A stretch of DNA of 64,000 bases from Gymnopus androsaceus JB14 (Eukaryota > Basidiomycota > Agaricomycetes > Agaricales > Omphalotaceae). Below are positions 34,634-45,300 of the stretch, piece by piece (the stretch's first letter is position 1; every line of letters starts with the position of its first letter). The DNA lies in NCBI GenBank assembly GCA_009733575.1, contig ML769412.1, positions 62,001 to 126,000 on the forward strand, written 5' to 3'. Below the pieces are notes generated by a model, which worked only from the letters and a program-made list of their open reading frames with translations, searched no databases and was not told the DNA's origin. The position numbers and the translations under genes were made by a program.

Positions 34634-35939
34634 ATGCAATTTTCTCTTTATGCTGCTGTTGCAGCCGTTCTTGTTCTTGCAGAAATTGCTCAAGTTCAGG
34701 CAGTTCGTAGATCCTTCCCATACTGTTCCTCCTGTCTTATAATCTGCACAGGCGGCCATTCCATACCGTCGAAGCATGCAAAGGATTAGCACTCGGTGTG
34801 ACACTGATTCTAACAGCACGTCCGATTCTTCTTCAAATACCAATGGCACCTCTTCTTCTACTTCCAGTTCCAATGGCACATCTTCGAGCGGATTTGGTTT
34901 ACCATCTGGTGGACTAAAAACCACTAATGGCATACCTTTTGGATTTCTTCCCGATGTTGGCAACTCTGGCACCATGGCAGGCATTAACTCAGCCCTTGGG
35001 TTAAGCAGCGCAAGCACGTCAGTTCAGCTTCATTCTTCGTACTTGTTCACTGGTTTTAAATCTTATTACACTAGATATGGCTGGTATGCTCAAATTACAG
35101 GGTCTACTTGGGATGGTTCGCAGTCGCTTAGTCAAAAGCAAGATATTGTCAATTCCAAAGCCGTTTTCATTCCTGCTGTGATGCCTACCGTGGATATGAG
35201 CGAAATCGATTCCAACGTTGCTGCACAAGTAGCGAGCGTTTTGAAAGAGTTCACGGATGAAGGTGTAGAAGTATGGCTTCGTTTTGCCCACGAAGTAAAC
35301 TATTACATTTCTTCTGGGACTTATTCCGGTAGTAAGTGGGCTGTTTATTTATCTGGAGTACGGGGCTCAGATACTCCGCATCTCAGACGTTCAATCCTAC
35401 CAACAAGCTTGGGCTACAATCGCCGCAGCCGTGAAGGACAACCCCATGATAAAGATGTTCTGGTGTCCCAATTGGGCCGATGCGTCATCCCTTGCGGAAT
35501 GGTTTCCTACGGACCCAAGTACGGTTGATATCGTCGGCATGGATGCTTATCCTCAAAGCCAGCAAACTTTTGATCAGGTCTATGGCGGATTCTACGATGC
35601 TTTCGCGACGAAATACAACAAGCCTTTTGCCATTGGCGAGACTGGACCTGGAGTAGGAGATGACACACTGAAAGAATATTGGTTGAAGCAAATCGCAGAG
35701 GCTGACGTGCAGACCTACCCTCTCTTTATCAGCAGCTGCTGGTGAGTGCTCAAAGTTCATACTATCGAATACACATCCAACACCACTGCAGGTTCGAGTA
35801 TTACAAAGGGTACGATTTCAGGGTAAGAGCTCCTTTCTTAGCCAAATATACAAGAACTAATGTAGCATAATACTCCAAGATTGTCATCGATCAGTCATCG
35901 AGCATTCTCTCTGAGACGAAGGCAGAGTTCCAGTCTTGA
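34634..35939 (+). CDS. Secreted GH26-like glycoside hydrolase, copy 1
   Basis: The signal peptide is MQFSLYAAVAAVLVLAEIAQ. A Ser/Thr/Asn-rich linker (SNSTSDSSSNTNGTSSS) follows, then a TIM-barrel catalytic domain. WLRFAHEVNYY holds the HE of the GH26 acid/base strand; IVGMDAYPQ follows, and FAIGETGPG carries the nucleophile Glu. GH26 enzymes mostly cleave beta-mannans. Substrate specificity is not provable here, and related GH26-type fungal proteins of other specificity are possible. Introns: 49 bp after the signal region (gttcgtag..gcacag), about 53 bp after GTYSG, and two near the 3' end (after ISSCW and after GYDFR). The product ends SSILSETKAEFQS. All junctions keep frame; it looks functional. 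About 385 residues. Confidence 0.82.
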
Positions 35940-36218
35940 GTATAATCCTCAGCATAGTACTTGGCACGTAAGTGACGGTAAACTGTTGGGCTAGTGCTGT
36001 GAACTGTGACAGAACTTGGACAGATATTTGCTGAATGATGAATATTCGTGCTTGCTACGTGAATGATCATTCAGAAGAGCTCGCATATATGCATAGATAC
36101 GTGGAAACTGCAAAAATCGTAGTGGAATATCCCTACACAGAAAAATATCCATCCGAATCCGACCTGTTGAACAATCTGCTACATGATCGTTAGTATGCTA
36201 AAAGTCAATAAATAATCG

Positions 36219-36858
36219 TCAAAGGGTCTCTAAATATTCGCATGCGTCCAAAAGTCTAGCGGAAATATCCTTGATCTATCCAAGAGCACTGAGATGGATC
36301 AAAGAGAATACATATATAGGAATAAATTACGTTGGCGATACTGAAGGCTCGGAAGTGGTCTCCAGGGATATCCAACTTTCATCGGACAGCTCGTCAAATC
36401 GGCCCAGCCAGCGATAGCGGTTTTTGGATCGGAGCGATCTGCAAGCCAGGGAGGGACATCTACAATGCCCTCAGCGGCGTAATTCTGGCTAGATCGCGTA
36501 AAAGATTAGAGGAGGGCAGATTCCAGCTGTAGCATAAGGGTCGTAATCACTGAGAAGCTGGGCATTCATCACAAATTGTGCTTTAACCAGCTCGATCACG
36601 GACCGTTTTATGGTTGCACCGCGCGATGTTCTGGATAATAGCACCAGACAACGGAACGCGTTCTACTGGGTTAGGTGCATCGACGAGAACGATCCCTTTG
36701 ATCTTGATCCCACTGCGTTTGATGAGTTGGAGAGCGACTTCGTACGCCACCACACCTCCAAAAGACCAGCCTACAAAACGTAAGCTGGTAAATAAAATAG
36801 GACAAGCTTAACTCATACCGCCTAGTAAAAGTGGTCCAGTAGTCAAGGAAGAGATGTA
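36219..36858 (-). pseudogene. PKS thioesterase 3' fragment (duplicated)
   Basis: The reverse complement corresponds to the last two exons of the polyketide synthase thioesterase domain, including WSFGG-equivalent sequence at its 5' limit, the VDAPNPVE region and the terminal EYLETL-stop equivalent. It has no start, is truncated at the duplication breakpoint, and carries several indels relative to 41742-42390. It is non-functional. From 36859 to 37227 nothing else is recognised. Confidence 0.88.
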
Positions 36859-37227
36859 GACACTGAGCAATACTGCCATGGAGTATAGAATTGATGTATA
36901 CAGAGATCAACCTGGAATTTCTTGACTCTAAGGACGTCAATGTCTGTTGCAAAGAGACAGACTGTACGTGTAAAGGTTCGACCCTCGCCGCCTGCAGCCT
37001 TCCCCCTAATCATCCTTGGACTGTTCAGTACTCGTGTTCTGGAGTTCAGACAATTATTGCAATGTGCAGAGATCATAGAATATTGACTGATTCCGCGACA
37101 TCAATTCAAGTTGAAAATGTTAGTATATACTTGGATAATATATAGAGTATCACATCAAGTGCAAACCGAAACAGTCGTGGTACATACTCGATCACAAATG
37201 TCAAAGGAAAAAGCCTACTATGTAGTA

Positions 37228-39602
37228 CTAAAGAGTAAATGCCATGTAGAAGATCTCATCAAAAAAAGAGGTGTCGACGTCGGTAATATAGGGAATGGTG
37301 GTCGGAGGCGTAAGAAGAATATAGGTGGCTTTTCTTATCCCATGTTCCTTAAGCCAATCTAAACCCGTGGTCGCGACTTTGCGTGAGGCCGCGGTCGTAG
37401 TCTTGAAGGCTATAGCGTGACCATCGCGGTCGACATAGAATGCATCGAATGCGGCAAAGTTTCGGTGAGTGGGTTGGTAGTAAGTTGAACGAACTAGGGG
37501 GGATGGTTGATTATCTTGGTCAAAAATCTTGATAGCGTAACGACGTAGGGTTGGCTACCGACAATGCTTGGGAGCGTACGACCAGTTTGATAGTCTCATC
37601 GACAATGAGGACATGCGTTATCGGGCCATCAGCGCGCCATGTTCGCGAGTCGGGACTGATAACAGCCATCTCGCGAAGATCCCAGGATCCACCTCGGGTG
37701 AGGAATGTGTGGAAGTGAATGTCGAGCAAATCTGAAGCCAAAGATTTGCAGCCAACAGTCTCCGCGCGAAGGTAAATTCTGTACAGTCGCTGGCAGGCAG
37801 CTTCCTCGTTGTCGGCCAGAAGCTTGAGGACTTCGGACTGCATAGCTTTGCTAGGGGAAGCTGATACGAAACTGGCACCTGTCTATATCAGAAACTGGAA
37901 ACACTGATAGTAGTGCATGACCAGCGTCTTTAGGAACGTCGAGGTAAAAAGGTTCACTACTCCAGATATTCTCGAGTCTGCGATCGTCATAACCGGCCAT
38001 CGCTTGAGTTGCAGTGGTTATCTTCTTATCGAAAGCGGATGGTCGCCGTGCAAAGGCATAGGCATCTCGCGCGGATCCTCCGTATCTTTCGTGGAAGCTC
38101 CGGAGCGCGTCTTCAGCGAGCATTCCACGTGTCCATGCTTGCAATTGATTGCTATCAATGCCTGGTCAGTCATAACTTGCTAGATGCCAAATTGAATATA
38201 CCCAGCAATAAGCTCACTGAGGCTCCAAGGCCTCATTACAAAATATTCCCTCATCGCACCAGCCTCACTCTTTTTCATCCATTCCATCCGTGTGTTTTTG
38301 GAAGAAGATGTTTGCAAGATGAAACGGCAAGTAAGATGTATATAATCTGGAACGTCCATGGAGTCAACAAGACACCAGGTTGTTTTCAGGAAGTGTGCTG
38401 ATCATTTGGTCGCTATTGAATCGATCGACCTCGAGTATGCGCAGCTTTTTCTCTTTCCATAGGAATGCAATTGTGGGCCTATCCATATACAACGTAGGAA
38501 GATTCAGATTGCAACGAAGACTCCAGATAAAATGCAAAAAACGGGTTTTCCCTGTCGTAGCAGTTAAAAGTTAGCGTCAACAGATAGCATTCAAAGGATG
38601 AAAGACCCAGACCTATCCCAGGGAGTCCAGTAACGATTATCCCGGCATTACAGGTGATATCACCTGTGATACTGCCATCGGAGCCAACAAAGGGATTTGG
38701 GAATGTGTCGAAGAGGTCTAGTTGTTCTCCTGAGATGAAGCGGATGTTATCGTCAGTAAGAGGCACATCCCAAACAGTAAGCTCTTCATCCTTCCATCTT
38801 TACCTCGACATCCGTGCTAGGGAAGAGTTGAAAATCGCGGCCAGAAGTACGGCGCGATATTTGACTCACCGTGTCGACGAATGTTCTTGCTCCATCTCCA
38901 ATCGCTGCTTCTCCGCCAACATATGCCCGTCCCGTATCCACTGGAGAATTGACAAGATCGCTCCATAGTATTCTTGACGAATTAGCGTTGAACGTTTAAG
39001 TGTCCCATCTCGTGCAGGTAGCACCCACACGAAGGACGGCACCAGGGTGTCTTTGAGAGGCTTATGGCGGATGACAGGAACTTTTTTTGGTAAAGAGATG
39101 GATGGAGGAGTGGGAGGGGCGGGCTCTGTTGATCCACGGTCATTCGATGGAATGCCAAATCCAGACATCCCGGACAAAGCAGGAGATGCTTCACTGGTGG
39201 GCGAAGGTTGGAAGAGACTGTTATAGTTCGGATTTATATACAGAGTCGGAGATGCTGTTTGGCGAGTTAAACCTGGAGGATCTGGGATGGAAGTAAGGAA
39301 AACTCGGCTATTGTTGCCAGCACGCCGCTTCAGTTCACTGAACGTTTCCCACTCGGTGTCGAAAGTAGTCCGTTTCAAGCGCATGCTGTCCGTAAAGTAG
39401 CCTTCGCTACTCCATATCTGCATTACCCAGGCCTTGAAAGGACCTGGAAGATTGTCATTGGAAGAAAGACAGCAGAGGTAATTTGATAGATACCCTGAAC
39501 CTGGCCTTGTAGATCCAAATATGACCATTCCATAGCCAAGTCAAGAATACAGGTAGGAGGACCAATGGAAGCCGAGTTGCTAACGAGTGCGTCGGTGGGC
39601 AT
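37228..39602 (-). CDS. Crinkler-like P-loop ATPase with C-terminal nuclease-like region
   Basis: On the minus strand the product starts MPTDALVSNSASIGPPTCIL and includes ...FKAWVMQIWSSEGYFTDSM. A Ser/Pro-rich linker follows, then LTVWDVPLTDDNIRFISGEQ and a Walker A, GIIVTGLPGIG split by an intron before GKTRFLHFIW. Next come TTWCLVDSMDVPDYI, EYFVMRPWSLSELI, FHERYGGSARDAYAF, and the C-terminal AAFDAFYVDRDGHAIAFKTTT with GLDWLKEHGIRKATYILLTP. This order matches fungal Crinkler/RHS-type proteins, which pair a STAND-like NTPase with a C-terminal restriction-endonuclease-fold domain. The last block is the candidate nuclease core, D..(D/E)xK-like. A frame change near 38400-38420 (between ILEVDRFNSD and AHFLKTTWCL) may be a real frameshift. 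It lies between the two copies of the tandem duplication. Confidence 0.65.
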
Positions 39603-40034
39603 GATTGTGTTATTATACAAAGCTGAATATGGCAAGGGCATTGCTTAATTTGGCAAGGGCATTGAAACGGCAATGTCAGCGGATAGCGCTAAACTCATCA
39701 ATCCCTAAACCCTAACCCCCTATGTTCACCATTTGTTTGGCACTGTTTTGATCAGGTCTCTATGTTAGGGTAAGCACGTGGGATCCAGTGAAAAGGGAAC
39801 GCTCAGGCTTTGCATCTTGGATGCTTTACAAGGGAACCCCGCTGAATTTCCCTAGCTGTATTGCTGCTGGCAGAATGTCTAGGAGTAGGAGAGAAACATC
39901 GAGGATTGAAGAATGAGCAAATAGTTGTCATATCGAAAGGTAAAACTGTTATGTGCTCGATTAGGCATGCCCCCTTGCCTTTCGGGGTGAGTCACACCGG
40001 CACACGGTCTCGTCACTAGTGCCCGCCAGCGCAT
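39603..40034. other. Spacer with telomere-like hexamers
   Basis: GGCAAGGGCATTG occurs twice near 39630-39665. CCCTAAACCCTAACCCCC is present at 39703-39720, resembling two to three units of the TTAGGG-type telomere repeat. No gene is supported. Confidence 0.6.
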
Positions 40035-42390
40035 CGAAATTGATTGTTTTCAACTTCACCCCTCTGGTAGGATGTTTGTGGAGGAACGTATGACAGCTAC
40101 ATCAACCGTTCTCGGTAATGTCAGGAAGAAGACCTATAAATCGGATTTTGTTCTGGGTGAGTTTCTTCACCCCTCGAGCTGACCTGAGGATAGTCATTGG
40201 AGTAGACCTCCCTACCAACTTCCTCACTTTCGTTGAATCATGAAAATTTCTTTTTATGCTGCTGTCGCAGCCGTTCTTGTTCTTGCAGAATTTGCCCAAG
40301 TCCAGGCGGCCATTCCATACCGTCGAAGCATGCAAAGGATTTCGATTAGTGCTCGGTGTGACACTGATTCTAACAGCACATCCGATTCTTCTTCAAATGC
40401 CAACGGCACCTCTTCTTCTACTTCCAATTCCAATGGTACATCTTCGAGCAGATTTGGTTTACCATCCGGTGGACTAAAAACTACTAATGGCATTCCGATG
40501 TTGGCAACTTTGGCACCATGGCAGATTAACTCAGCCTTTGGGTTAAGCAGTGCGAGCACGTCAGTTCAGCTTCATTCTTCGTACTTGTTCACTGGTTTTA
40601 AATCTGATTACACTAGATATGGTTGGTATGCTCAGATTACAGGATCTACTTGGGACGGTTCGCAGTTGCTTAGTCAAAAGCAAGATATTGTCAATTCCAA
40701 AGCCGTTTTCCTTGGATACGAGCGAAATCGATTCCAACGTTGCTGCACAAGTAGCGAGCGTTTTGAAGGATTTCACGGATGAAGGTGTAGAAGTTTGGCT
40801 TCGTTTTGCCCGCGAGGTAAAATATTACATTTCTTCTGGGACTTATTCCGGTAGTAAGTGGGCTGTTTATTTATCTGGAAGACGAGGCTCAGATACTCCG
40901 CATCTCAGACGTTCAATCCTACCAAAAAGCTCGGGCTACAATCGCCGCAGCCGTGAAGGACAACCCCATGATAAAGATGTTTTGGTGTCCCAATTGGGCC
41001 GATGCGTCATCCCTTGCGGAATGGTTTCCTACGGACCCAAGTACGGTTGATATCGTCGGCATGGATGCTTATCCTCAAAGCCAGCAAACTTTTGATCAGG
41101 TCTATGGCGGATTCTACGATGCTTTTGCGACGAAATACAACAAGCCGTTCGCCATTGGCGAGACTGGACCTGGAGTAGGAGATGACACACTGAAAGAATA
41201 TTGGTTGAAGCAAATCGCAGAGGCTGACGTGCAGACTTACCATATCTTTATCAGCAGCTAGTGAGTTCTCAAAGTTCATACTATCGAATACACATCCAAC
41301 ACCTGCAGGTGAGTATTACAAAGGGTACGATTTAAGGATAAGAGCTCCTTTCTTAGCCAAGTATACAAGAATTAATGTGGCATAATACTCCAGATTGTCA
41401 TCGAGCATTCTCTCTGAGACGAAGGCAGAGTTCCAGTCTTGAGTATAATCCTCAACGTAGTGCTTGGCACGTAAACTGTTGGACTAGTGCTGTGAATTGT
41501 GACAGAACTTGGATAGTGGAAATATTTGCTGAATGATTTGAGATACGAATGTAATTCGTGCTTTGCTCTTGTGAATGATCCATAGCATTTCAGAAAAGGA
41601 GCTCGTATATATGCATAAGAATACGTGGAAACTGCAAAAATCGTAATGGAATATCCTACACAGAAAAAAATCCATCCGAATCCGACCTGTGAAATAATCT
41701 GCTACATGATCTTTAGTATGCTACAAGTGAATAAATAATCGTCAAAGGGTCTCTAAGTATTCGCATGCGTCCAAAAGTCTAGCGGAAATATCCTTGATCT
41801 ATCCAAGAGCACTGAGATGAATCAAAGAGAATACAATATAGGAATTACTTACGTTGGCGATACTGAAGGCTTGGAAGTGGTCTCCAGGGATATCCCAGAC
41901 TTTTATCGGAAAGCCCGTCAAATCGGCCCAGCCAGCGATAGCGGTTTTTGGATCGGAGCGATCTGCAAGCCAGGGTGGGACATCTACAACGCCCTCTGCG
42001 GCGTAATTCTGGCTAGATCGCAAAAAGATTAGAGGAGGGCAGATTCCGCCTGTAGCGTAAGGGTCGTAATCACTGAGAAGCTGGGCATTCATCACAAATT
42101 GTGCTTTAACCAGCCTTCCGATTTCAACCGGACCCGTTTTATGGTTGCACCGCGCGATGGTCTGGATGATAGCACTAGACAACGGAACGTGTTCTACTGG
42201 GTTAGGTGCATCGACGAGAACGATCCCTTTGATCTTGATCCCACGTTTGATGAGTTGGAGAGCGACTTCGTACGCCACCACACCTCCAAAAGACCAGCCT
42301 ACAGAATGTCTGTAAGATGGTGAATAAAACAGGACAAGCTTAACTCTTACCGCCTAGTAAAAGTGGTCCGGTAGTCAAGGAAGAGATGTA
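40035..42390. repeat. Tandem duplication, copy 2
   Basis: It is the direct counterpart of 34395-36858, containing the decayed GH26-like copy and running into the genuine PKS 3' end. Identity is high enough to align by eye throughout, with several short deletions in this copy. Confidence 0.92.
40240..41420 (+). pseudogene. GH26-like glycoside hydrolase, copy 2 (decayed)
   Basis: It begins MKISFYAAVAAVLVLAEFAQ and lacks the first intron of copy 1 (VQ joins AAIPYRRSM directly). A deletion around 40495 turns GIPFGFLPDVGNSG into GIPMLATLAPW, with a second small deletion restoring frame. Another deletion of about 20 bp near 40711 (NSKAVF followed by LGYERN) shifts the frame and stops early. The acid/base motif reads WLRFAREVKYY, with His to Arg in the HE pair. 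The later exon ends in TAG where copy 1 has the TGCTGG donor region, and the last exons carry deletions. The nucleophile segment FAIGETGPG is still present but out of reach. It is clearly a pseudogene. Confidence 0.88.
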
Positions 42391-45300
42391 ATCGGCATAC
42401 GCCGCCGCCATTGTCGTGACGCTGGGCCAAGGTCGACCAAGTGCGAAATTGGGATTATAAATGGCCCAGACGGGACGATGCAGAGAGCCAATTTTGTTAT
42501 AGTAGTTGACAAGGCCACTACCATCGTGAATGAAGAATATTGGGGTATTTCCTTCTTCATCATTCTGCACTAGGACCGGGTTCGTACCAAGTCGTAGATC
42601 GCGGATTAGGCGAGCTCGAGTAGCTTCTTTCGGTGGGGATTGTAGACCAATATTCAACGATTGCGCTCTTTCTGCCCCGATGGGTGAGGTTTGCAGCTCA
42701 AAATGCTGCGCACCAAAATATCGCTGGATATCAGCCAGAGTAGGATGCTTGTCCAGAAAGTCACTTTCAAGAGTTCGGACAAGTCCAAACTCCTTTTTCA
42801 AGGCGTCTAGAACTTCAATCGACGCCAGTGAATCGAGACCTAAAAGTCCAAGCTCGATGTCGTCGTCGATGGCCTCTGATGAGATGTCAAGAATCGAGCT
42901 GATGATACGCCTCACGTCGGGGTTGTGGTTGTCCACATGGAGGGAATCCTGTAGCTTATCGTCAGCCACCAATGTACTCGGTGAAGAAGTTTCGCTCTCG
43001 ACGCATGTAGTAGCGGATGAGACGGCGCAGTGGGGTTCGCCTAAACCTAACACCGAGGAAGATATCTTCAGGATGTCAGCCACAGTTTTGCAAGAATATA
43101 AAGAACCCAGTTGAAGGTCGATCCGGGGAGAAAGCCTAGCTGAGAGCTCGATAAACATCAGAGAATCAATACCTAGAGCATCGAGCTCGGCATTGGCTGT
43201 GACGTGTCTTCGATCCAGGTTGCACGTCTCAGCTATAGCCTCATAGACTTGAGAATGGAGCTCTCCGACCGCATTCACGAAGTTTGGGGGGGAACTATGA
43301 GAACGAGCTCTTGATTGTACGATTGGTGTGCTGGTCAGCGCCGGGAGTGAACGCGGTGGTTGAGGATAGCCATAGACTGCTGCTATAGCAAGTCCTCGTC
43401 GTAAAGTACCCAGAGTCATCCGACGAAAGGTTACACCTTTTATGCAAGAAATAAGCTGTGGCGAATCTCCATCCTTGATCGCACAAACCTCGAAAGACAA
43501 CGAGGTTTTTTTATCATCTGACCAAAGCCCTTTGCAATATACAGAGTAGGTCGCGTTTGCGTCCAGTAAAGCGGTGATAACTTTGATAGACTCAACAGCA
43601 GAGCAGATGAAAGCATCCCCAATGCATCCTTGCATATTAGCTATGAAACCTGGGAGCTGCAACAGCGAATCAAGCAAGATTGGGTGCGCCACAAAACTAC
43701 CTTGGTGAGCGTTTGAAGGAAGACGGACAGAGGCAAAACCCTCAAGCTCGTCAGGGATCACCAACACGGACTGTAAAGTTTGGTACTCTTTGGTATAGTG
43801 TACGACGCGTGGAAAAATGATCTCGTAGGTTGTACGCGTGAGGAAAATCTCTGCGTGCGAGCTCGGGTCTTTTAGATGATCAATCCTTGCGATAACGGAG
43901 GGAAACTTTTGGGAAAATTTCGCCGTACACTGCGGAGTCGGTTGAAGTCGGTATTCACCTTGCGTGTGTAAAACCAACTCGGTCGCAGGTTCGACGCGAG
44001 AGCTGATCGAGAAGGAGCCGTGGTCATAGTCAGAGGATATTTTGATGACCAGCGTACGAGACACGTTTTCCTTATAAACTAGACCCTTGACAAAATCGAT
44101 AGAGGAGATTTGTACAAGGCTCTCCTCATGTGTAGAAGTATCCCTGAAACGCCTGGAGAGTTCTACGCCAGCAAAAACGATCTCGATGAACACAGAGGCA
44201 GGGCAAAGCGGGAGTTCGCCAACGATGTGGCCCTGGATCAGATCGGATAGTCGGCTCATTGGTGTCTCGAATACGGCGATAAGCCCATTCTCCAGACAAG
44301 GATACTGGGCCCATTTAGCTAGAAGCGTATATTGCGGAATGTGACTTGTTCTGGGTGACTTGGAAATTGGAAGTCGATCCTCTTCATAAGCCACCCAGTA
44401 CTTTGCGGTTGTGAACGGATATGACGGCAAGGAGGTACACCTAGCCTCAGAGAGATGCGCGAAGACGTTGCGCCAGTTAAGAGGTATATCGACGGCAAAG
44501 AGGGAGCAAAGACTATGACCAAGTGTTGCCCATGAGTCTTGGTTCCGCTTGAGAGACGGAAGAAGAGTTGTTGGCGACAGAGCGTCATTCAATTTCAGCA
44601 TTGGCAAGCACGTTGGATGTGGACCAAGCTCCAGCCATATGCCATTCGTAAACAGTCGAAGAGTGTCTACGAGGGCGCGAACGCCGTCATCAAAGTGCAC
44701 AGGCTGCGAGCAATGCCTGGCGAAATACTGGGCGTTGAAAAAATTCTCTTCCCCGGGAAACACAACGTTCCCGTATACATTAGAGGCTATTGGCATCGTA
44801 GGCGCTCGAAGCTCAACTTTTTCGGCAACGAAGGTGAGATCATCGAAGATCGGTGACATGGCATCGCTGTGGTAGCCTAGAGAAAGAGCGCATTTTAGAC
44901 TAGGGAAAGGTTAGGTAGAAGAGGAGATATACCTAGAGGGACATCGAGCAATTTGCTTCTTGCTCCATGGTAGCGTCAACGAACGCTTTGAATTCTTGCA
45001 GCTTGGCTATAGGCCCGGACACAACGCAGTCAGTGGGGCCATTGAAGCAGGATATGGCAATGCGGGAGAAGCTGTCCGACGATCCTAGAAGATCTTCAAC
45101 AACGTCTGCTGGAAGATTGATAGCCAACATGCCAGTTGAGTCCAGCTTGCATTTGCGTAGCAGGAGGCGAGCGCGGTGAGCGACCAAAGTCAATGCCCCT
45201 TTCAAGGTCAGAACACCGGAAACAACAAGCGCAGTATATTCACCAAGGCTGAGTGGTAGTTTAGAAACAAGAAGCATAGTAATGCGACACGCTGACGTAC

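Larger units (their letters stand above)
34395..36858. repeat. Tandem duplication, copy 1 (GH26-like gene + PKS 3' fragment)
   Basis: It matches about 40035-42390 in direct orientation across promoter, glycosidase gene, 3' flank and the end of the polyketide synthase gene. Homology stops abruptly after GGAAGAGATGTA: at 36858 the sequence continues GACACTGAGC, whereas at 42390 the real PKS continues ATCGGCATAC. Confidence 0.92.
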
